DNA from: Mesorhizobium wenxiniae
Lineage (GTDB): Bacteria > Pseudomonadota > Alphaproteobacteria > Rhizobiales > Rhizobiaceae
Assembly: GCF_002284535.1 (NCBI RefSeq)
Contig: NZ_NPKH01000014.1
Span: 248,001-312,000 of the forward strand
Reading direction: 5' to 3'
DNA length: 64,000 bases
How positions within the stretch are numbered: position 1 is the stretch's first letter; every line of letters begins with the position of its first letter. Below the pieces are notes generated by a model, which had not been told where the DNA came from, searched no databases, and saw only the letters and a list, made by a program, of their open reading frames with translations. Positions 26,262 to 35,612 of this stretch are shown in pieces. The position numbers and the translations under genes were made by a program.

Positions 26262-27065
26262 TCATCCCGAGATCGAAAGCCTTGCGGCGCGTTCGCGCAG
26301 CAAGGCAATGAGATGGCCGGTCTTCTCCTCGGAAGTGTCGATGGGAACCACCAGGCATATCGTCGCCTCGACCTTGCCGGCAGCTGAAAACACCGGCGCG
26401 GCCAGGCATTTTGTATAGGCGTCGACAAGACCGGAGGTCACACAGTAGCCGGCAGCCCCGGCCGTGACGATATCTTCTATGAAGTCATCCAGCAACAATC
26501 TGCGGCCGTCCGGCAGAACGAGATCGTCCTCAGACACCATGTCTTCGATCACGGCCCGTTCGAAACCGGCGAGAAGCAATCGCCCGGACGCGGTCCAGGG
26601 AAGCGGTATCTGCAGACCTGTGGCCGAACTGATCCGGAACGGCCTGGTGCCCGGGCTTGAATGGACAATCGTATAGCGGCCGCTTTGCAGCATGCACAAT
26701 TCAGAGGTCTCGCCTGTCTCGCGCGACAGATTGTCGACTTCCTGACGCCCTCTCCTGAGCAAGTCGTTGCCGCGCACATAGTCCATTCCGTAGAGATAAA
26801 GCTTCTTCCCGAAATAGACCCGATTGCCGTCGCCGGCCATTTCCAGCAGGCCCGCATCCACGAGCGAGCGCACAAGCGTGTAGATCGTCGAGCGCGGCGC
26901 ATTCACTCCTTTGGCGAGATCTCCAATCCCGATCGCTCGCTGGTTCGCGTGGAGAAACTCCAGAATATGGAGCACCCGGTTGAGACCCTTCTCGCGGGAG
27001 CTCGCAATCTTGTCTTCGTCCGGACCAGCTTCCGACCGCGCTGCCAAGGCATAGCCATCTTGCAT
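26262..27065 (-). CDS. IclR family transcriptional regulator
   Basis: 267-residue IclR regulator. Helix-turn-helix at about 27-75 (GIGDLAKGVNAPRSTIYTLV), a linker, and the C-terminal effector domain with AAPVFSAAGKVEATICLVVP. It is divergent from the transporter operon starting at 27186. Two 18-bp dyads in the gap are its likely sites. IclR proteins usually sense a catabolic intermediate and repress the divergent operon; that is the expected role here. Confidence 0.92.
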   Translation of the reverse strand: MQDGYALAARSEAGPDEDKIASSREKGLNRVLHILEFLHANQRAIGIGDLAKGVNAPRSTIYTLVRSLVDAGLLEMAGDGNRVYFGKKLYLYGMDYVRGNDLLRRGRQEVDNLSRETGETSELCMLQSGRYTIVHSSPGTRPFRISSATGLQIPLPWTASGRLLLAGFERAVIEDMVSEDDLVLPDGRRLLLDDFIEDIVTAGAAGYCVTSGLVDAYTKCLAAPVFSAAGKVEATICLVVPIDTSEEKTGHLIALLRERAARLSISG

Positions 27066-27088
27066 TACTGATTCCTGATGTTAGTATC

Positions 27089-27126
27089 TGTCTTGTACAG
27101 GATACATGTGTCTTTTGTAAGAGACA
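27089..27126. promoter_or_regulatory. Two 18-bp dyads, probable IclR operators
   Basis: TGTCTTGTACAGGATACA (27089-27106) and TGTCTTTTGTAAGAGACA (27109-27126) start exactly 20 bp apart, two helical turns, so two regulator dimers would sit on one face. Located between the divergent IclR gene and the transporter operon. Confidence 0.65.
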
Positions 27127-27185
27127 ATCCCGCAGATCACTGACGCATGTATCGGCAAGGGGAACACAACACGAAGGAGGTCGCC

Positions 27186-28067
27186 GTGAACGACACATCC
27201 AAAAGACGTGAATTTCTGAAACTGGGAATGGCAGGGCTTGCAACGGCCGGAGTGGTGAGCGCAGCAGCAACGATCGATGTTCAGAAGGCGGCAGCGCAAG
27301 CTGCACCGGACAGCCTGCTGCGCACTGTTCTTGAGCGCGGCAAGGTGATCGTCGGCACCGGCAGCACCAACGCGCCCTGGCACTTCGAAAACGATGCCGG
27401 CGAGCTGGTCGGCATGGACATCACCATGGGGCGCATTCTTGCCAAGGGGCTTTTCGACGATACGACCAAGGTCGAATTCGTCATGCAGGATCCGGCACAG
27501 CGCATTCCGAACGTGACCACCAACAAGGTCGACATCTCGATCCAGTTCATGACCATGACCGCCCAGCGCTCGCAGCTTATCCACTTCTCCCGGCCCTATT
27601 ACGTCGAAGGCATCGCCTTGCTGACCCTTCCGAAGGCCGAAAACAAGACCTTCGACAAGCTGCTTGCCGGCGGTTCGGCGACACGGATTTCCATCCTGCA
27701 GAACGTCGATGCCGAGGCAAATGTGCGAATCGTCCTGCCGGAGGCGCAGGTGATGCAGATCGACACGCAGGCCAACGTGCTGCAGGCACTGGAATCGAAG
27801 CGCGTCGACGGCGCCGCCGTCGATCTGTCGACGGTCCGCTGGCTCGCCTCGCGTAATCCGGACAAATACTTCGATGCCGGCAAGAGCTGGTTCTCGATGC
27901 TTTACGGCGCCGCACTTCGGCAAGGCGACCTCGACTGGCTGACCTTCGTCAACACGACTTTCACCACCGCCATGTTCGGCCATGAGACGGCGCTCTATGA
28001 CGCTGCATTCAAGGACTATTTCGGACAGGAGCCGCCGGCGCGCCATCCCGGCTTCCCGGTCATCTGA
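27186..28067 (+). CDS. Amino-acid ABC transporter substrate-binding protein (Tat signal)
   Basis: Periplasmic family 3 solute-binding protein of polar amino acid transporters, 293 residues. The GTG start at 27186 is set by AAGGAGG 5-6 bp upstream. The leader SKRREFLKLGMAGLATAGVV has a twin-arginine motif, so export is probably by the Tat route. The mature part shows the two-lobe pattern (GKVIVGTGSTNAPWHFENDA, then VDISIQFMTMTAQRSQ). First gene of the IclR-controlled operon. The ligand is unknown; an amino acid or derivative is expected. Confidence 0.9.
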   Translation: MNDTSKRREFLKLGMAGLATAGVVSAAATIDVQKAAAQAAPDSLLRTVLERGKVIVGTGSTNAPWHFENDAGELVGMDITMGRILAKGLFDDTTKVEFVMQDPAQRIPNVTTNKVDISIQFMTMTAQRSQLIHFSRPYYVEGIALLTLPKAENKTFDKLLAGGSATRISILQNVDAEANVRIVLPEAQVMQIDTQANVLQALESKRVDGAAVDLSTVRWLASRNPDKYFDAGKSWFSMLYGAALRQGDLDWLTFVNTTFTTAMFGHETALYDAAFKDYFGQEPPARHPGFPVI

Positions 28068-28137
28068 TGCAAGCTGGCGGAAGGGCCGCGCCCTTCCGCC
28101 TCCTTCTCGTCGACGGCCCTCGATATCACAGGGACAC

Positions 28138-28803
28138 ATGGGCTATACCCTAAACTTCAACCTGATCTGGCGGCATTTCGACAAGCTCTGGGGAGGGCTG
28201 CTGCTCAGCCTCGAGCTGGCCGTGATCTCCATCGCGATCGGCATCGTCATCGGGCTGCTTCTGGCGGTCTGGTACGTGTCGGCCGGGCGTGCGGTGCGGA
28301 CCGTCATCGCCGCCTATGTCGAGTTCATCCGCAACGTGCCGCTGATCCTGCTCGTCTATCTCGTCTTCTACGGCCTGCCGACGGTGGTCGACATCGCCTA
28401 CAGCGCGCAGACCTCATTCATTGCCACGCTGTCGCTCTATAGCGGCGCTTATCTGGTCGAGGTGTTCCGCTCGGGGCTCGAAGCGGTTCCGCGCGGACAG
28501 CTTGACGCCGGCAAGGCGATCGGCCTGACGCCCTGGCAAAGGCTGGTCCATGTGCGCCTGCCGACGATGTTACGGATAACGCTGCCCGCGCTTTCCAACA
28601 CGTTCCTATCGCTGTTCAAGGACACGTCCGTTGCCTCGGTCATTTCGGTGCCCGAGCTCACCTACGGCGCCCAGTGGATCAACTTCAACACCTTCCGCAT
28701 CGTCGAGGTCTATCTTGTAGTGACGGCGATGTACCTCTTGACCGGCTATGCGCTTCTTTATGCGCTTCGGCTTGTCGAGCGCCGGTTCAGGGCGGCGCAC
28801 TAG
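28138..28803 (+). CDS. Amino-acid ABC transporter permease 1
   Basis: 221-residue HisM/GlnP-type inner-membrane permease. It has five or so hydrophobic helices, FIRNVPLILLVYLVFYGLP in the first half and the ATPase-contact EAA loop in SGLEAVPRGQLDAGKAIGL. It is 70 bp after the binding-protein gene; the next gene begins 1 bp after its stop. Pairs with the second permease as a heterodimer. Confidence 0.93.
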   Translation: MGYTLNFNLIWRHFDKLWGGLLLSLELAVISIAIGIVIGLLLAVWYVSAGRAVRTVIAAYVEFIRNVPLILLVYLVFYGLPTVVDIAYSAQTSFIATLSLYSGAYLVEVFRSGLEAVPRGQLDAGKAIGLTPWQRLVHVRLPTMLRITLPALSNTFLSLFKDTSVASVISVPELTYGAQWINFNTFRIVEVYLVVTAMYLLTGYALLYALRLVERRFRAAH

Positions 28804-28804
28804 G

Positions 28805-29455
28805 ATGCTTGGCCAGATCGCCTATGCCTTGCCTTTCCTGGCCCAAGGTTTTGCCGTGACACTATGGGTGTCGCTGCTGGTCGTGGTGTTGTCGCTCGTC
28901 GCCGGCGTGATGATGGGCGTCGGCCTTGTCTATGGCCCGGCTCCGCTGCGCTGGGCGGTGCGGATTTTCAGCGACACCATACGTGGCATTCCGATCCTGG
29001 TGCTCATCTTCTTCGTCTATTACGGCCTGCCTGCCGTCGGCATCCATCTGGAATCCTTCTGGGCAGCCGTGCTGGCACTCACCCTGTTCAAGACGGCGCA
29101 GGTCATCGAGTATTTGCGCGGTGCGGTCGGTTCCATACCGAAGGGGCAGTCCGAGGCGGCGATGGCGATCGGGCTGACCTTTCGCCAGCGACTGGCTTAC
29201 GTCATCTTCCCGCAAGCGTTCAGGCGCTTCCTGCCGCCTTGGATTAATGGCGTCACCGATGCGGTGAAGGGCAGCGCGCTGGTCTCGCTGCTCGGCATCA
29301 CCGACCTGATGCACGCCATCAACCAGGTCATCGGCCGCACCTACGAGGCGATGCCGCTCTACATCCTCGGTGCGGTCATCTACTTCGTCGTCAATTACGC
29401 CCTCTCCCTGGCCAGCCGACGGTTGGAGCGGCGTTTCTCCTTTATCCGGGAATAG
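28805..29455 (+). CDS. Amino-acid ABC transporter permease 2
   Basis: 216-residue permease of the same type: TIRGIPILVLIFFVYYGLP and the EAA loop GAVGSIPKGQSEAAMAIGL. The ATG directly follows the TAG of permease 1 (AGGATG at the junction), showing translational coupling. Earlier in-frame ATGs lie inside the preceding gene and are not used. Confidence 0.93.
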   Translation: MLGQIAYALPFLAQGFAVTLWVSLLVVVLSLVAGVMMGVGLVYGPAPLRWAVRIFSDTIRGIPILVLIFFVYYGLPAVGIHLESFWAAVLALTLFKTAQVIEYLRGAVGSIPKGQSEAAMAIGLTFRQRLAYVIFPQAFRRFLPPWINGVTDAVKGSALVSLLGITDLMHAINQVIGRTYEAMPLYILGAVIYFVVNYALSLASRRLERRFSFIRE

Positions 29456-29459
29456 TAAG

Positions 29460-30254
29460 ATGTCCATCGCCCCGCCCGCCAATCTGGCGCTTCTCGACAT
29501 CTCCGACGTTTCCAAATCCTTTGGATCCGTCGAGGTCCTGCGCTCCGTCAGCCTGCAGGTGACACGCGGCGAGGTGGTGACTGTCATCGGACCTTCCGGC
29601 AGCGGCAAGACCACGCTGCTGCGCTGCGTCAACTTCCTGGAGAGCTACGACAGCGGCTCCATCCGCATCGACGGCAAGGAGGTCGGCTTCCGCGACACGG
29701 GAACACGCCAGCGCCGCAGCGAGCGCGACCTGGCGAAGATGCGCGCCGAAACCGGAATGGTGTTCCAGAGTTTCAATCTGTTTCCGCATCTGACGGCGGC
29801 CGGCAACATCATGCTTGGCCTGCGCAAGGTGCGCGGCAAGAGCAGTACCGAAGCACGTGCCATTGCCGAGCACTGGCTCGGCCGGGTCGGCCTCGCCCAC
29901 AAGGCCGACAGCCTGCCGGCCGAGCTTTCCGGCGGCCAGCAGCAGCGCGTCGGCATCGCCCGAGCCGTCGCGATGGAGCCGAAAATCCTGCTTCTCGACG
30001 AGATAACATCCGCGCTCGACCCGGAACTCGTCGGCGAGGTGCTCGAGGTCGTGCGCAGCCTGGCCGAGGACGGCATGACGATGGTGATGGTCACGCACGA
30101 GATGGCCTTTGCGCGCGACGCCTCGAGCCGCATCGTCTTCATGGCGGATGGCGGCGTCAGCGCCGCAGGGCCGCCTGCCGAGATTCTGGGCACCGAGATC
30201 GACAATGAGCGTCTCCGCAGTTTCCTGGCGCGGTTTCGTGCCTCGCATTTCTGA
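29460..30254 (+). CDS. Amino-acid ABC transporter ATP-binding protein
   Basis: 264-residue ATPase of the polar amino acid uptake class: Walker A GPSGSGKTT (44-52), Q-loop FQSFNLFPH, signature LSGGQQQR (156-163), Walker B ILLLDE (176-181) and H-loop VTHEM. It completes the transporter. It begins 4 bp after the permease stop. Confidence 0.96.
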   Translation: MSIAPPANLALLDISDVSKSFGSVEVLRSVSLQVTRGEVVTVIGPSGSGKTTLLRCVNFLESYDSGSIRIDGKEVGFRDTGTRQRRSERDLAKMRAETGMVFQSFNLFPHLTAAGNIMLGLRKVRGKSSTEARAIAEHWLGRVGLAHKADSLPAELSGGQQQRVGIARAVAMEPKILLLDEITSALDPELVGEVLEVVRSLAEDGMTMVMVTHEMAFARDASSRIVFMADGGVSAAGPPAEILGTEIDNERLRSFLARFRASHF

Positions 30255-30290
30255 CATCCGGACGGCGAAAGCTGTCGCAAGGAGCCTTTC

Positions 30291-30752
30291 ATGACGCCTT
30301 ACATCCGGCTCGCCGAATTGGGCCTGACGCTGCCCGAGCCGCCGGCGCCGATCGCCAACTTCGTCACCCACGCCGAAAGCGGACGGCTGATCTTCCTCTC
30401 CGGCCAGGGGCCGTTGCGCGCCGACGGCACGCTTTGTACGGGCAAGGTGGGCGAGGACGTCACGGTGGAGGAGGCCTATAGGCATGCTCGTCTCACCGGC
30501 CTGAACCTGCTCGCCGTCATGCACGCCGCGGCAGGCGACCTCGGCCGCATCGTGCGCGTCGTCAAGCTGCTTGGCTTCGTTAACGCCATCCCGACCTTCA
30601 GTGACCATCCGAAAGTGGTCAACGGCTGCTCCGATCTTTTCGCCGCTGTCTTTGATAATATCGGCGGGCACGCCCGCTCGGCGATCGGTGTCGGCTCATT
30701 GCCGGGCAACATCACTGTCGAAATCGAGGCGGTGGTCGAGATCGCCGCCTGA
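30291..30752 (+). CDS. RidA/YjgF family protein
   Basis: 153-residue Rid protein. RidA-type enzymes hydrolyse reactive enamines/imines released by PLP enzymes. The active-site arginine and glutamate appear preserved in [14 protein letters not shown] (Arg129) and [10 protein letters not shown] (Glu144). The protein is longer than archetypal RidA (about 128 residues) because of an N-terminal extension, typical of the divergent Rid subfamilies coded in catabolic operons. Directly upstream of a PLP enzyme, it likely deals with that enzyme's imine product. Confidence 0.88.
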   Translation: MTPYIRLAELGLTLPEPPAPIANFVTHAESGRLIFLSGQGPLRADGTLCTGKVGEDVTVEEAYRHARLTGLNLLAVMHAAAGDLGRIVRVVKLLGFVNAIPTFSDHPKVVNGCSDLFAAVFDNIGGHARSAIGVGSLPGNITVEIEAVVEIAA

Positions 30753-30777
30753 TGTGTACCAAATGGGATCCGCAAAA

Positions 30778-31983
30778 ATGAAAACCTATTCGGCAAACGG
30801 CTCCAACACGACAATTCGCGAACGGCTCGGCCTCCGCCCGATCATCAACGTTTCCGGCACGATGACAGCGCTCGGCGCCTCGATCATCGTCCCGGAAGCG
30901 ATCGCCGCGATGTCGGAGATCGCGTCGCAATGGGTGGAGATGGACGACCTGCAACGCGCCGCAAGCACGGTCGTCGCGCGCCTCACCGGAGGCGAGGCCG
31001 GCTTCATCACGGCCTGCTGCGCCAGCGGCATCACCATGGCCATTGCCGGTACAATGACCGGCACCAATCTTCTGGCGATCGAGCGGCTGCCGGACGACGC
31101 CGAGGGCCTCAAGTCGGAGGTCATCGTCCAGCTCGGCCACATCGTCAACTACGGCGCGCCGATCGACCAGTCGATCCGGCTTGCCGGGGCCAGGGCCGTA
31201 CCGGCCGGCACTGTCAGCGTGACGCAGGACTATCATGTGCGCGAGGCGATCCACGACCGTACCGCGGCAGGCCTCTATGTCGTTGCGCACCACACCGTGC
31301 AATACGGCATGCTTTCGCTCGAGGAATTCTGTGAAATCTGCCATGCCAGGGGCGTCCCGGTGATCGTTGACGCCGCCTCCGAATACGATTTGCGCGGCTT
31401 TCTCGCACGCGGCGCCGACATCGTCGTCTATAGCGGGCACAAATTCCTCAGCGGACCGACAAGCGGCATCGTCACCGGGCGCAAGGATCTGGTGCGGGCC
31501 GCCTATCTGCAGAATCGTGGCGTTGCGCGGGCAATGAAAATCGGCAAGGAAAGCATCGCCGGCACCATGGCCGCCCTGGAGGCCTGGGAGCGGCGCGACC
31601 ATGCCGGCATCCGCAAGCGGGAAGAAGTGGCTTTGCATCTGTGGAGAGACGCATTGCAAGGGCTGCCCGGTATCGCCGGGCATGTCATTCCAGATCCGAC
31701 CGGCAATCCGCTCGACCGCCTGCAGGTGTTTGTTACGCCCGAAAGCAGGTTCACCGCCGCCGGCCTTGCCTCGGCGCTGGCGGCAGGTTCGCCTCCCGTT
31801 ATCGTCCGCAACCACGAGGTCGAGCGCGGTCACTTCTTCCTCGACCCTTGCAACCTTCATCCTGGCGAGGCGGAGATCGTAGCCGAGCGCCTGCGGGCAG
31901 TGTTGAGCGCAAGTGACCGTCCTGCGGATGCCATGAAGTCGGCTCGCAAGGATAGCGCCGGCGCCTTGCGCTGGCCGGATTAG
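30778..31983 (+). CDS. SelA-like PLP-dependent enzyme
   Basis: 401-residue fold-type I PLP enzyme of the SelA/DgaE-like group (family known for L-seryl-tRNA(Sec) selenium transferase and aminosugar-acid ammonia-lyases). The PLP lysine lies in [12 protein letters not shown] (Lys222), with the ring-stacking aspartate in [12 protein letters not shown] (Asp198). It cannot be a true SelA: the SelA N-terminal tRNA domain is missing and no selenocysteine genes are near. The operon (ABC transporter, RidA) suggests an ammonia-lyase or transaminase acting on the imported amino compound. ATG at 30778 is chosen; 30763 is possible. Confidence 0.85.
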   Translation: MKTYSANGSNTTIRERLGLRPIINVSGTMTALGASIIVPEAIAAMSEIASQWVEMDDLQRAASTVVARLTGGEAGFITACCASGITMAIAGTMTGTNLLAIERLPDDAEGLKSEVIVQLGHIVNYGAPIDQSIRLAGARAVPAGTVSVTQDYHVREAIHDRTAAGLYVVAHHTVQYGMLSLEEFCEICHARGVPVIVDAASEYDLRGFLARGADIVVYSGHKFLSGPTSGIVTGRKDLVRAAYLQNRGVARAMKIGKESIAGTMAALEAWERRDHAGIRKREEVALHLWRDALQGLPGIAGHVIPDPTGNPLDRLQVFVTPESRFTAAGLASALAAGSPPVIVRNHEVERGHFFLDPCNLHPGEAEIVAERLRAVLSASDRPADAMKSARKDSAGALRWPD

Positions 31984-32086
31984 GTAACGATGGCGCCATG
32001 CGCCCGAATGCTGCGCAAAGGCATCGCATGCTTGCCGTCGATCCCGAATTCCGCTAATGCGCGCCTTTGCCGCCGGGAGCAGAAGC

Positions 32087-32584
32087 TTGGATGATCACCG
32101 CGCCGACGTCGCCATCATCATGGGCAGTCAGTCCGACTGGGCGACGATGCGCCACGCCGCCGAAACGCTGGAGGCACTGGGCATCCCGCACAAGCGGCTG
32201 ATCGTTTCGGCTCATCGCACTCCCGACCGGCTCTATGACTTCGCCAAGGGCGCCAAGGCCGCCGGTTTTCGGGTGATCATCGCCGGCGCCGGCGGTGCGG
32301 CGCACCTGCCGGGCATGACGGCGGCGATGACGCCGCTTCCCGTTTTTGGCGTACCGGTAGAATCGAAGGCGCTTTCCGGACAGGACTCGCTGCTCTCTAT
32401 CGTGCAGATGCCGGCCGGCATCCCGGTCGGCACGCTGGCCATCGGCAAGGCGGGCGCCACAAATGCCGCTCTTCTGGCCGCGGCCGTGCTGGCGCTGACC
32501 GACGAAAAGCTCGCCGCCCGGCTCGATGCCTGGCGCGCCGCCCAGACCGCCAAGGTCGCCGCAGAGCCCACGGACACGCCATGA
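32087..32584 (+). CDS. purE: 5-(carboxyamino)imidazole ribonucleotide mutase
   Basis: Purine biosynthesis enzyme turning N5-CAIR into CAIR. 165 residues from a TTG start at 32087, which has GGGAG upstream; an ATG at 32057 without ribosome site would add 10 residues. Motifs [22 protein letters not shown] and [11 protein letters not shown] are all intact. Its stop overlaps the purK ATG by 4 bp, a coupled pair. Confidence 0.96.
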   Translation: MDDHRADVAIIMGSQSDWATMRHAAETLEALGIPHKRLIVSAHRTPDRLYDFAKGAKAAGFRVIIAGAGGAAHLPGMTAAMTPLPVFGVPVESKALSGQDSLLSIVQMPAGIPVGTLAIGKAGATNAALLAAAVLALTDEKLAARLDAWRAAQTAKVAAEPTDTP

Positions 32585-33657
32585 GCCTGCCTGCCGGATC
32601 GACCATCGGCATCATCGGCGGCGGCCAGCTCGGCCGCATGCTGGCCATGGCCGCCGCCCGCCTTGGCTATCGTACCGTCGTGCTGGAGCCGCAGCCGGAT
32701 TGCCCGGCGGCACAGGTCGCCAACCGGCAGATTGCCGCCGCGTATGACGACACGGCTGCGCTCGCCGAACTGGCGGCAGTCAGCGCCGTCGTCACCTATG
32801 AGTTCGAGAACGTGCCGGTCATGGCCGCCAGCGCGCTTGCCGTCACAGTCCCGGTCTATCCGCCGGCAAGCGCGCTGGAAGTGGCGCAGGACCGGGTGGC
32901 GGAGAAGAAATTCCTCAACGGCATCGGCATTCCCACGGCAGATTTCTGTCCCGTCGACAATGACGACGAGTTGACGGCGGCGCTGAAAAAGTTCGACGGC
33001 AGCGGCATATTGAAGACGCGGCGCATGGGCTATGACGGCAAGGGCCAGCGCGTGTTCCGCAACATGGAAACGGGCGGCTTTGCCGGCACCTGCGAGGCGA
33101 TGGGCAACGTGCCGTTGATCCTCGAATCCTTCGTCGACTTCGAGCGGGAGTTTTCGGTGATCGCGGCGCGCGGCATGGATGGTTCGCTCGCCGCCTACGA
33201 TCCGGCAGAAAACGTCCACCGTGACGGCATCCTGCACCGCTCGACCCTGCCGGCCAGGATAGGGTCCGAGACCGCCGCTGCAGCGCAGGCGGCGGCGGCA
33301 AAAATACTTGCCGCGCTCGATTATGTCGGTGTCATCGGCATCGAGTTCTTCGTCCTTACCGACGGCGCGCTGCTGGCCAATGAGATCGCGCCGCGCGTCC
33401 ACAATTCCGGCCACTGGACGGAAGCCGCCTGCATCGTCTCGCAGTTCGAGCAGCACATTCGCGCCGTCGCCGGCCTGCCGCTGGGAAATCCCGGCCGCCA
33501 TTTCGACTGCGTCATGGAGAACCTGATCGGCGACGATGTCCTGCGCGTCCCAGCCCTGCTCGCCGAGCCTGATCTGATGCTGCATCTCTACGGCAAGTCC
33601 GAAGCGCGCCCCGGCCGCAAGATGGGCCATTTTACGCGAATGAGCCGTCACGTTTGA
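32581..33657 (+). CDS. purK: 5-(carboxyamino)imidazole ribonucleotide synthase
   Basis: ATP-grasp enzyme making N5-CAIR from AIR, bicarbonate and ATP, feeding PurE. 358 residues. [20 protein letters not shown] opens the pre-ATP-grasp domain; [12 protein letters not shown] is the flexible ATP loop; [13 protein letters not shown] is the family C-terminal motif. ATGA overlap with purE. Confidence 0.97.
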   Translation: MSLPAGSTIGIIGGGQLGRMLAMAAARLGYRTVVLEPQPDCPAAQVANRQIAAAYDDTAALAELAAVSAVVTYEFENVPVMAASALAVTVPVYPPASALEVAQDRVAEKKFLNGIGIPTADFCPVDNDDELTAALKKFDGSGILKTRRMGYDGKGQRVFRNMETGGFAGTCEAMGNVPLILESFVDFEREFSVIAARGMDGSLAAYDPAENVHRDGILHRSTLPARIGSETAAAAQAAAAKILAALDYVGVIGIEFFVLTDGALLANEIAPRVHNSGHWTEAACIVSQFEQHIRAVAGLPLGNPGRHFDCVMENLIGDDVLRVPALLAEPDLMLHLYGKSEARPGRKMGHFTRMSRHV

Positions 33658-33724
33658 GGCTATTGGACGGCGCTGCTCTAATGCCTTCGATAGGGCGGAA
33701 ACTCAAACTCGCCACATGCTGCGG

Positions 33725-33753
33725 TTGACACGGGCAAGGCTCCTCGTTTATGA
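33725..33753 (+). promoter_or_regulatory. Sigma-70-type promoter of rpmJ
   Basis: TTGACA (33725-33730), 17-bp spacer, TTATGA (33748-33753): a near-consensus promoter 83 bp upstream of the rpmJ start and the clearest housekeeping promoter in the window. Confidence 0.8.
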
Positions 33754-33770
33754 GCCACGCACAAGTTGAG

Positions 33771-33793
33771 AGGCGCGCTTTCCGAGCGCGCCT
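33771..33793 (+). promoter_or_regulatory. Leader hairpin in the rpmJ 5' untranslated region
   Basis: AGGCGCGCT, loop TTCCG, AGCGCGCCT is a perfect 9-bp stem followed by TAATAATT. A second small stem GGCCC-AAGC-GGGCC follows near 33802. It lies between the rpmJ promoter and ATG. An r-protein leader or attenuator is possible; function not shown. Confidence 0.5.
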
Positions 33794-33835
33794 TAATAAT
33801 TCGGCCCAAGCGGGCCCAGACCGACGGGCAAGACC

Positions 33836-33961
33836 ATGAAGATCAAGAATTCGCTCAAGGCGCTCAAGGCGCGTCACCGCGACAACCAGCTGGTTCGCCG
33901 CAAGGGCCGCGTGTACATCATCAACAAGACCGCTCCGCGCTACAAGGCTCGCCAGGGCTGA
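33836..33961 (+). CDS. rpmJ: 50S ribosomal protein L36 (cysteine-free type)
   Basis: 41-residue L36: [20 protein letters not shown], then [12 protein letters not shown]. The four zinc-ligand positions of classical L36 carry no cysteine, so it is the zinc-independent form normal for this order. Expressed from its own promoter with a structured leader. Too short for most automatic callers. Confidence 0.95.
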   Translation: MKIKNSLKALKARHRDNQLVRRKGRVYIINKTAPRYKARQG

Positions 33962-34071
33962 GTCTTTTCGCGTGGGGCGCCTGCCTCCGCGCTTGCATGA
34001 TTTGCCGGCCTGCCGGCCCTTTCACGCTAAATTCAGTTTGACGATCTGCTGTCCGGGGTTAGATTCCGGTC

Positions 34072-34644
34072 ATGCGGATTCTCTTTGCATTCTTCGCGGC
34101 GCTTTTTCTTTTCGGTTCCGCTCAAGCGGACGATGCGGTCGCCCCTCCCGTTGCCACGACCAGGGAGGCAAGGCTCGACCAGTTGTTTGTCGACCTGAAG
34201 CGCGAGCGCAATGAAAAGGCCGCCGAGCGCATCGCCGCGCGCATCTCGCACGAGTGGTCGCAATCCGGCAGCGCCTCGATCGACCTGATGATGCAATGGT
34301 CGCAAAAGGCGGCCGAAGAAAAAAAGTTCGACGTGGCGCTCGACTTCCTCGACCAGGTGGTGACCTTGCAACCGGCCTATGCGGAAGGTTGGAACCGGCG
34401 CGCCACCGTACATTTCATGATGAATAACTTTGGAAAATCGATGGCGGACATCGACCGCACGCTGCAGCTCGAGCCGCGCCATTTTGGCGCACTGTCCGGC
34501 CTGGCTCAGATCATGGCCGTAACCGGCCACAAGCAGTCGGCGCTGGAAGCGTGGCAGCGCGTGCTCAGTATCTACCCGATGATGCGCAGCGCGCAGGATC
34601 AGGTCGGCACGCTTTCGGAAGAACTTGCCGGCGAAGGGATCTGA
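34072..34644 (+). CDS. Secreted tetratricopeptide-repeat protein
   Basis: 190 residues. A signal peptide (1-19, ending GSAQA) precedes a helical protein with TPR units, e.g. VALDFLDQVVTLQPAYAEGW, MADIDRTLQLEPRHFGAL and ALEAWQRVLSIYPMM. TPR proteins scaffold other proteins; the partner is unknown. Periplasmic location is inferred from the signal peptide. Single-gene unit. Confidence 0.85.
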   Translation: MRILFAFFAALFLFGSAQADDAVAPPVATTREARLDQLFVDLKRERNEKAAERIAARISHEWSQSGSASIDLMMQWSQKAAEEKKFDVALDFLDQVVTLQPAYAEGWNRRATVHFMMNNFGKSMADIDRTLQLEPRHFGALSGLAQIMAVTGHKQSALEAWQRVLSIYPMMRSAQDQVGTLSEELAGEGI

Positions 34645-34766
34645 TGCCGGAGGGCCGGGCCCGCAAGGCTGAAACTCTGGTGAGACTGTCGCGTCAGCCC
34701 CAGTTCACGGGCGCATACCCGGTTTTCTCTGCCGATGTCTCTCGGCCGATGGCATCGTCGGTGCCG

Positions 34767-35597
34767 TCATGGACCAGCTTCCGCGACGAGTTTCTCCACA
34801 AGGGCAGTTGCCGTCATCTCCCGCAATTTCGCAACGCCCTGCCCGGCCCAGATGGGCAGGAAATCAGCCCGCCTGCTTTCATCCACTGCCATCGAAAGCG
34901 GCAATGCCAGGCTCGCCTGCAACGGAAACTCCAGTGCGGCATCTTCCTCGCCAGCCATCTCCAACACAAACCGGTTACGCACCACGCGCGCTGGGCGGCC
35001 AGTGAAGCAACGAGCGACCGACGTGCTCTCGTCAGAGGCTGCGCGCAACCCGGCGCGATAGACTGGCTGCACATTGGCCTCGGGGCAAGCCAGGAAGGCC
35101 GTGCCGATCTGCACACCAGATGCACCGAGTGCAAAGCTGGCAGCAATGCCGCGACCGTCGAAGATGCCGCCGGCTGCAATGACAGGCACGCGCACGGCAT
35201 CAACGATCTGCGGCACCAGCGCCATCGTGCCGACTGTGTCGATTGCGGGATCACCGGTGAATGTGCCGCGATGGCCACCCGCCTCGTATCCCTGAGCGAT
35301 GATAGCGTTCACCCCCGCTGCCTCAATTTGCCGCGCTTCCGAGACAGTGGTGGCCGAGCACAAGAGAACACAGCCGGCCTCTTTCAGCTGTTGCACAATT
35401 TTGGTGTCGGGCAGGCCAAAATGGAAGCTGACCACCTTTGGGCGTAGCTCAAGCACAATGTCTAGGCGCTCTTCGTCGAAGCTGGGAAAGGGCTCGCACG
35501 GTTGGGGCACGGGCCCGAGGCCGACCTCGTCGTAGTAGCCGTGAAGGCGATTGCGCATGTGTTGGGCCGCCTCATCACTTTCCTGTCTGGGGGTCAG
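34767..35597 (-). pseudogene. Nitronate monooxygenase, 5'-truncated
   Basis: Resembles the C-terminal three quarters of a class of FMN-dependent nitronate monooxygenases (KVVSFHFGLPDTKIV, IIAQGYEAGGHRGTF, PVIAAGGIFDGRGIAASFAL). Relatives are about 350 residues; the first ATG here (35558) would give 263. Recognisable similarity continues 13 codons upstream (LTPRQESDEAAQH) to about 35597 and then stops, while the N-terminal FMN-side block (APMAG) is absent. The gene therefore looks cut at its 5' end, exactly where a + strand small gene begins (35613). An inactive remnant is the likeliest reading. Confidence 0.75.
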
Positions 35598-35612
35598 GGG
35601 GATTAGGCAATC

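Noticed and set aside
30778..31983. True SelA (selenocysteine synthase)
   Set aside because: It lacks the SelA N-terminal tRNA-binding domain, no selB/selC/selD is nearby, and the operon context is catabolic.
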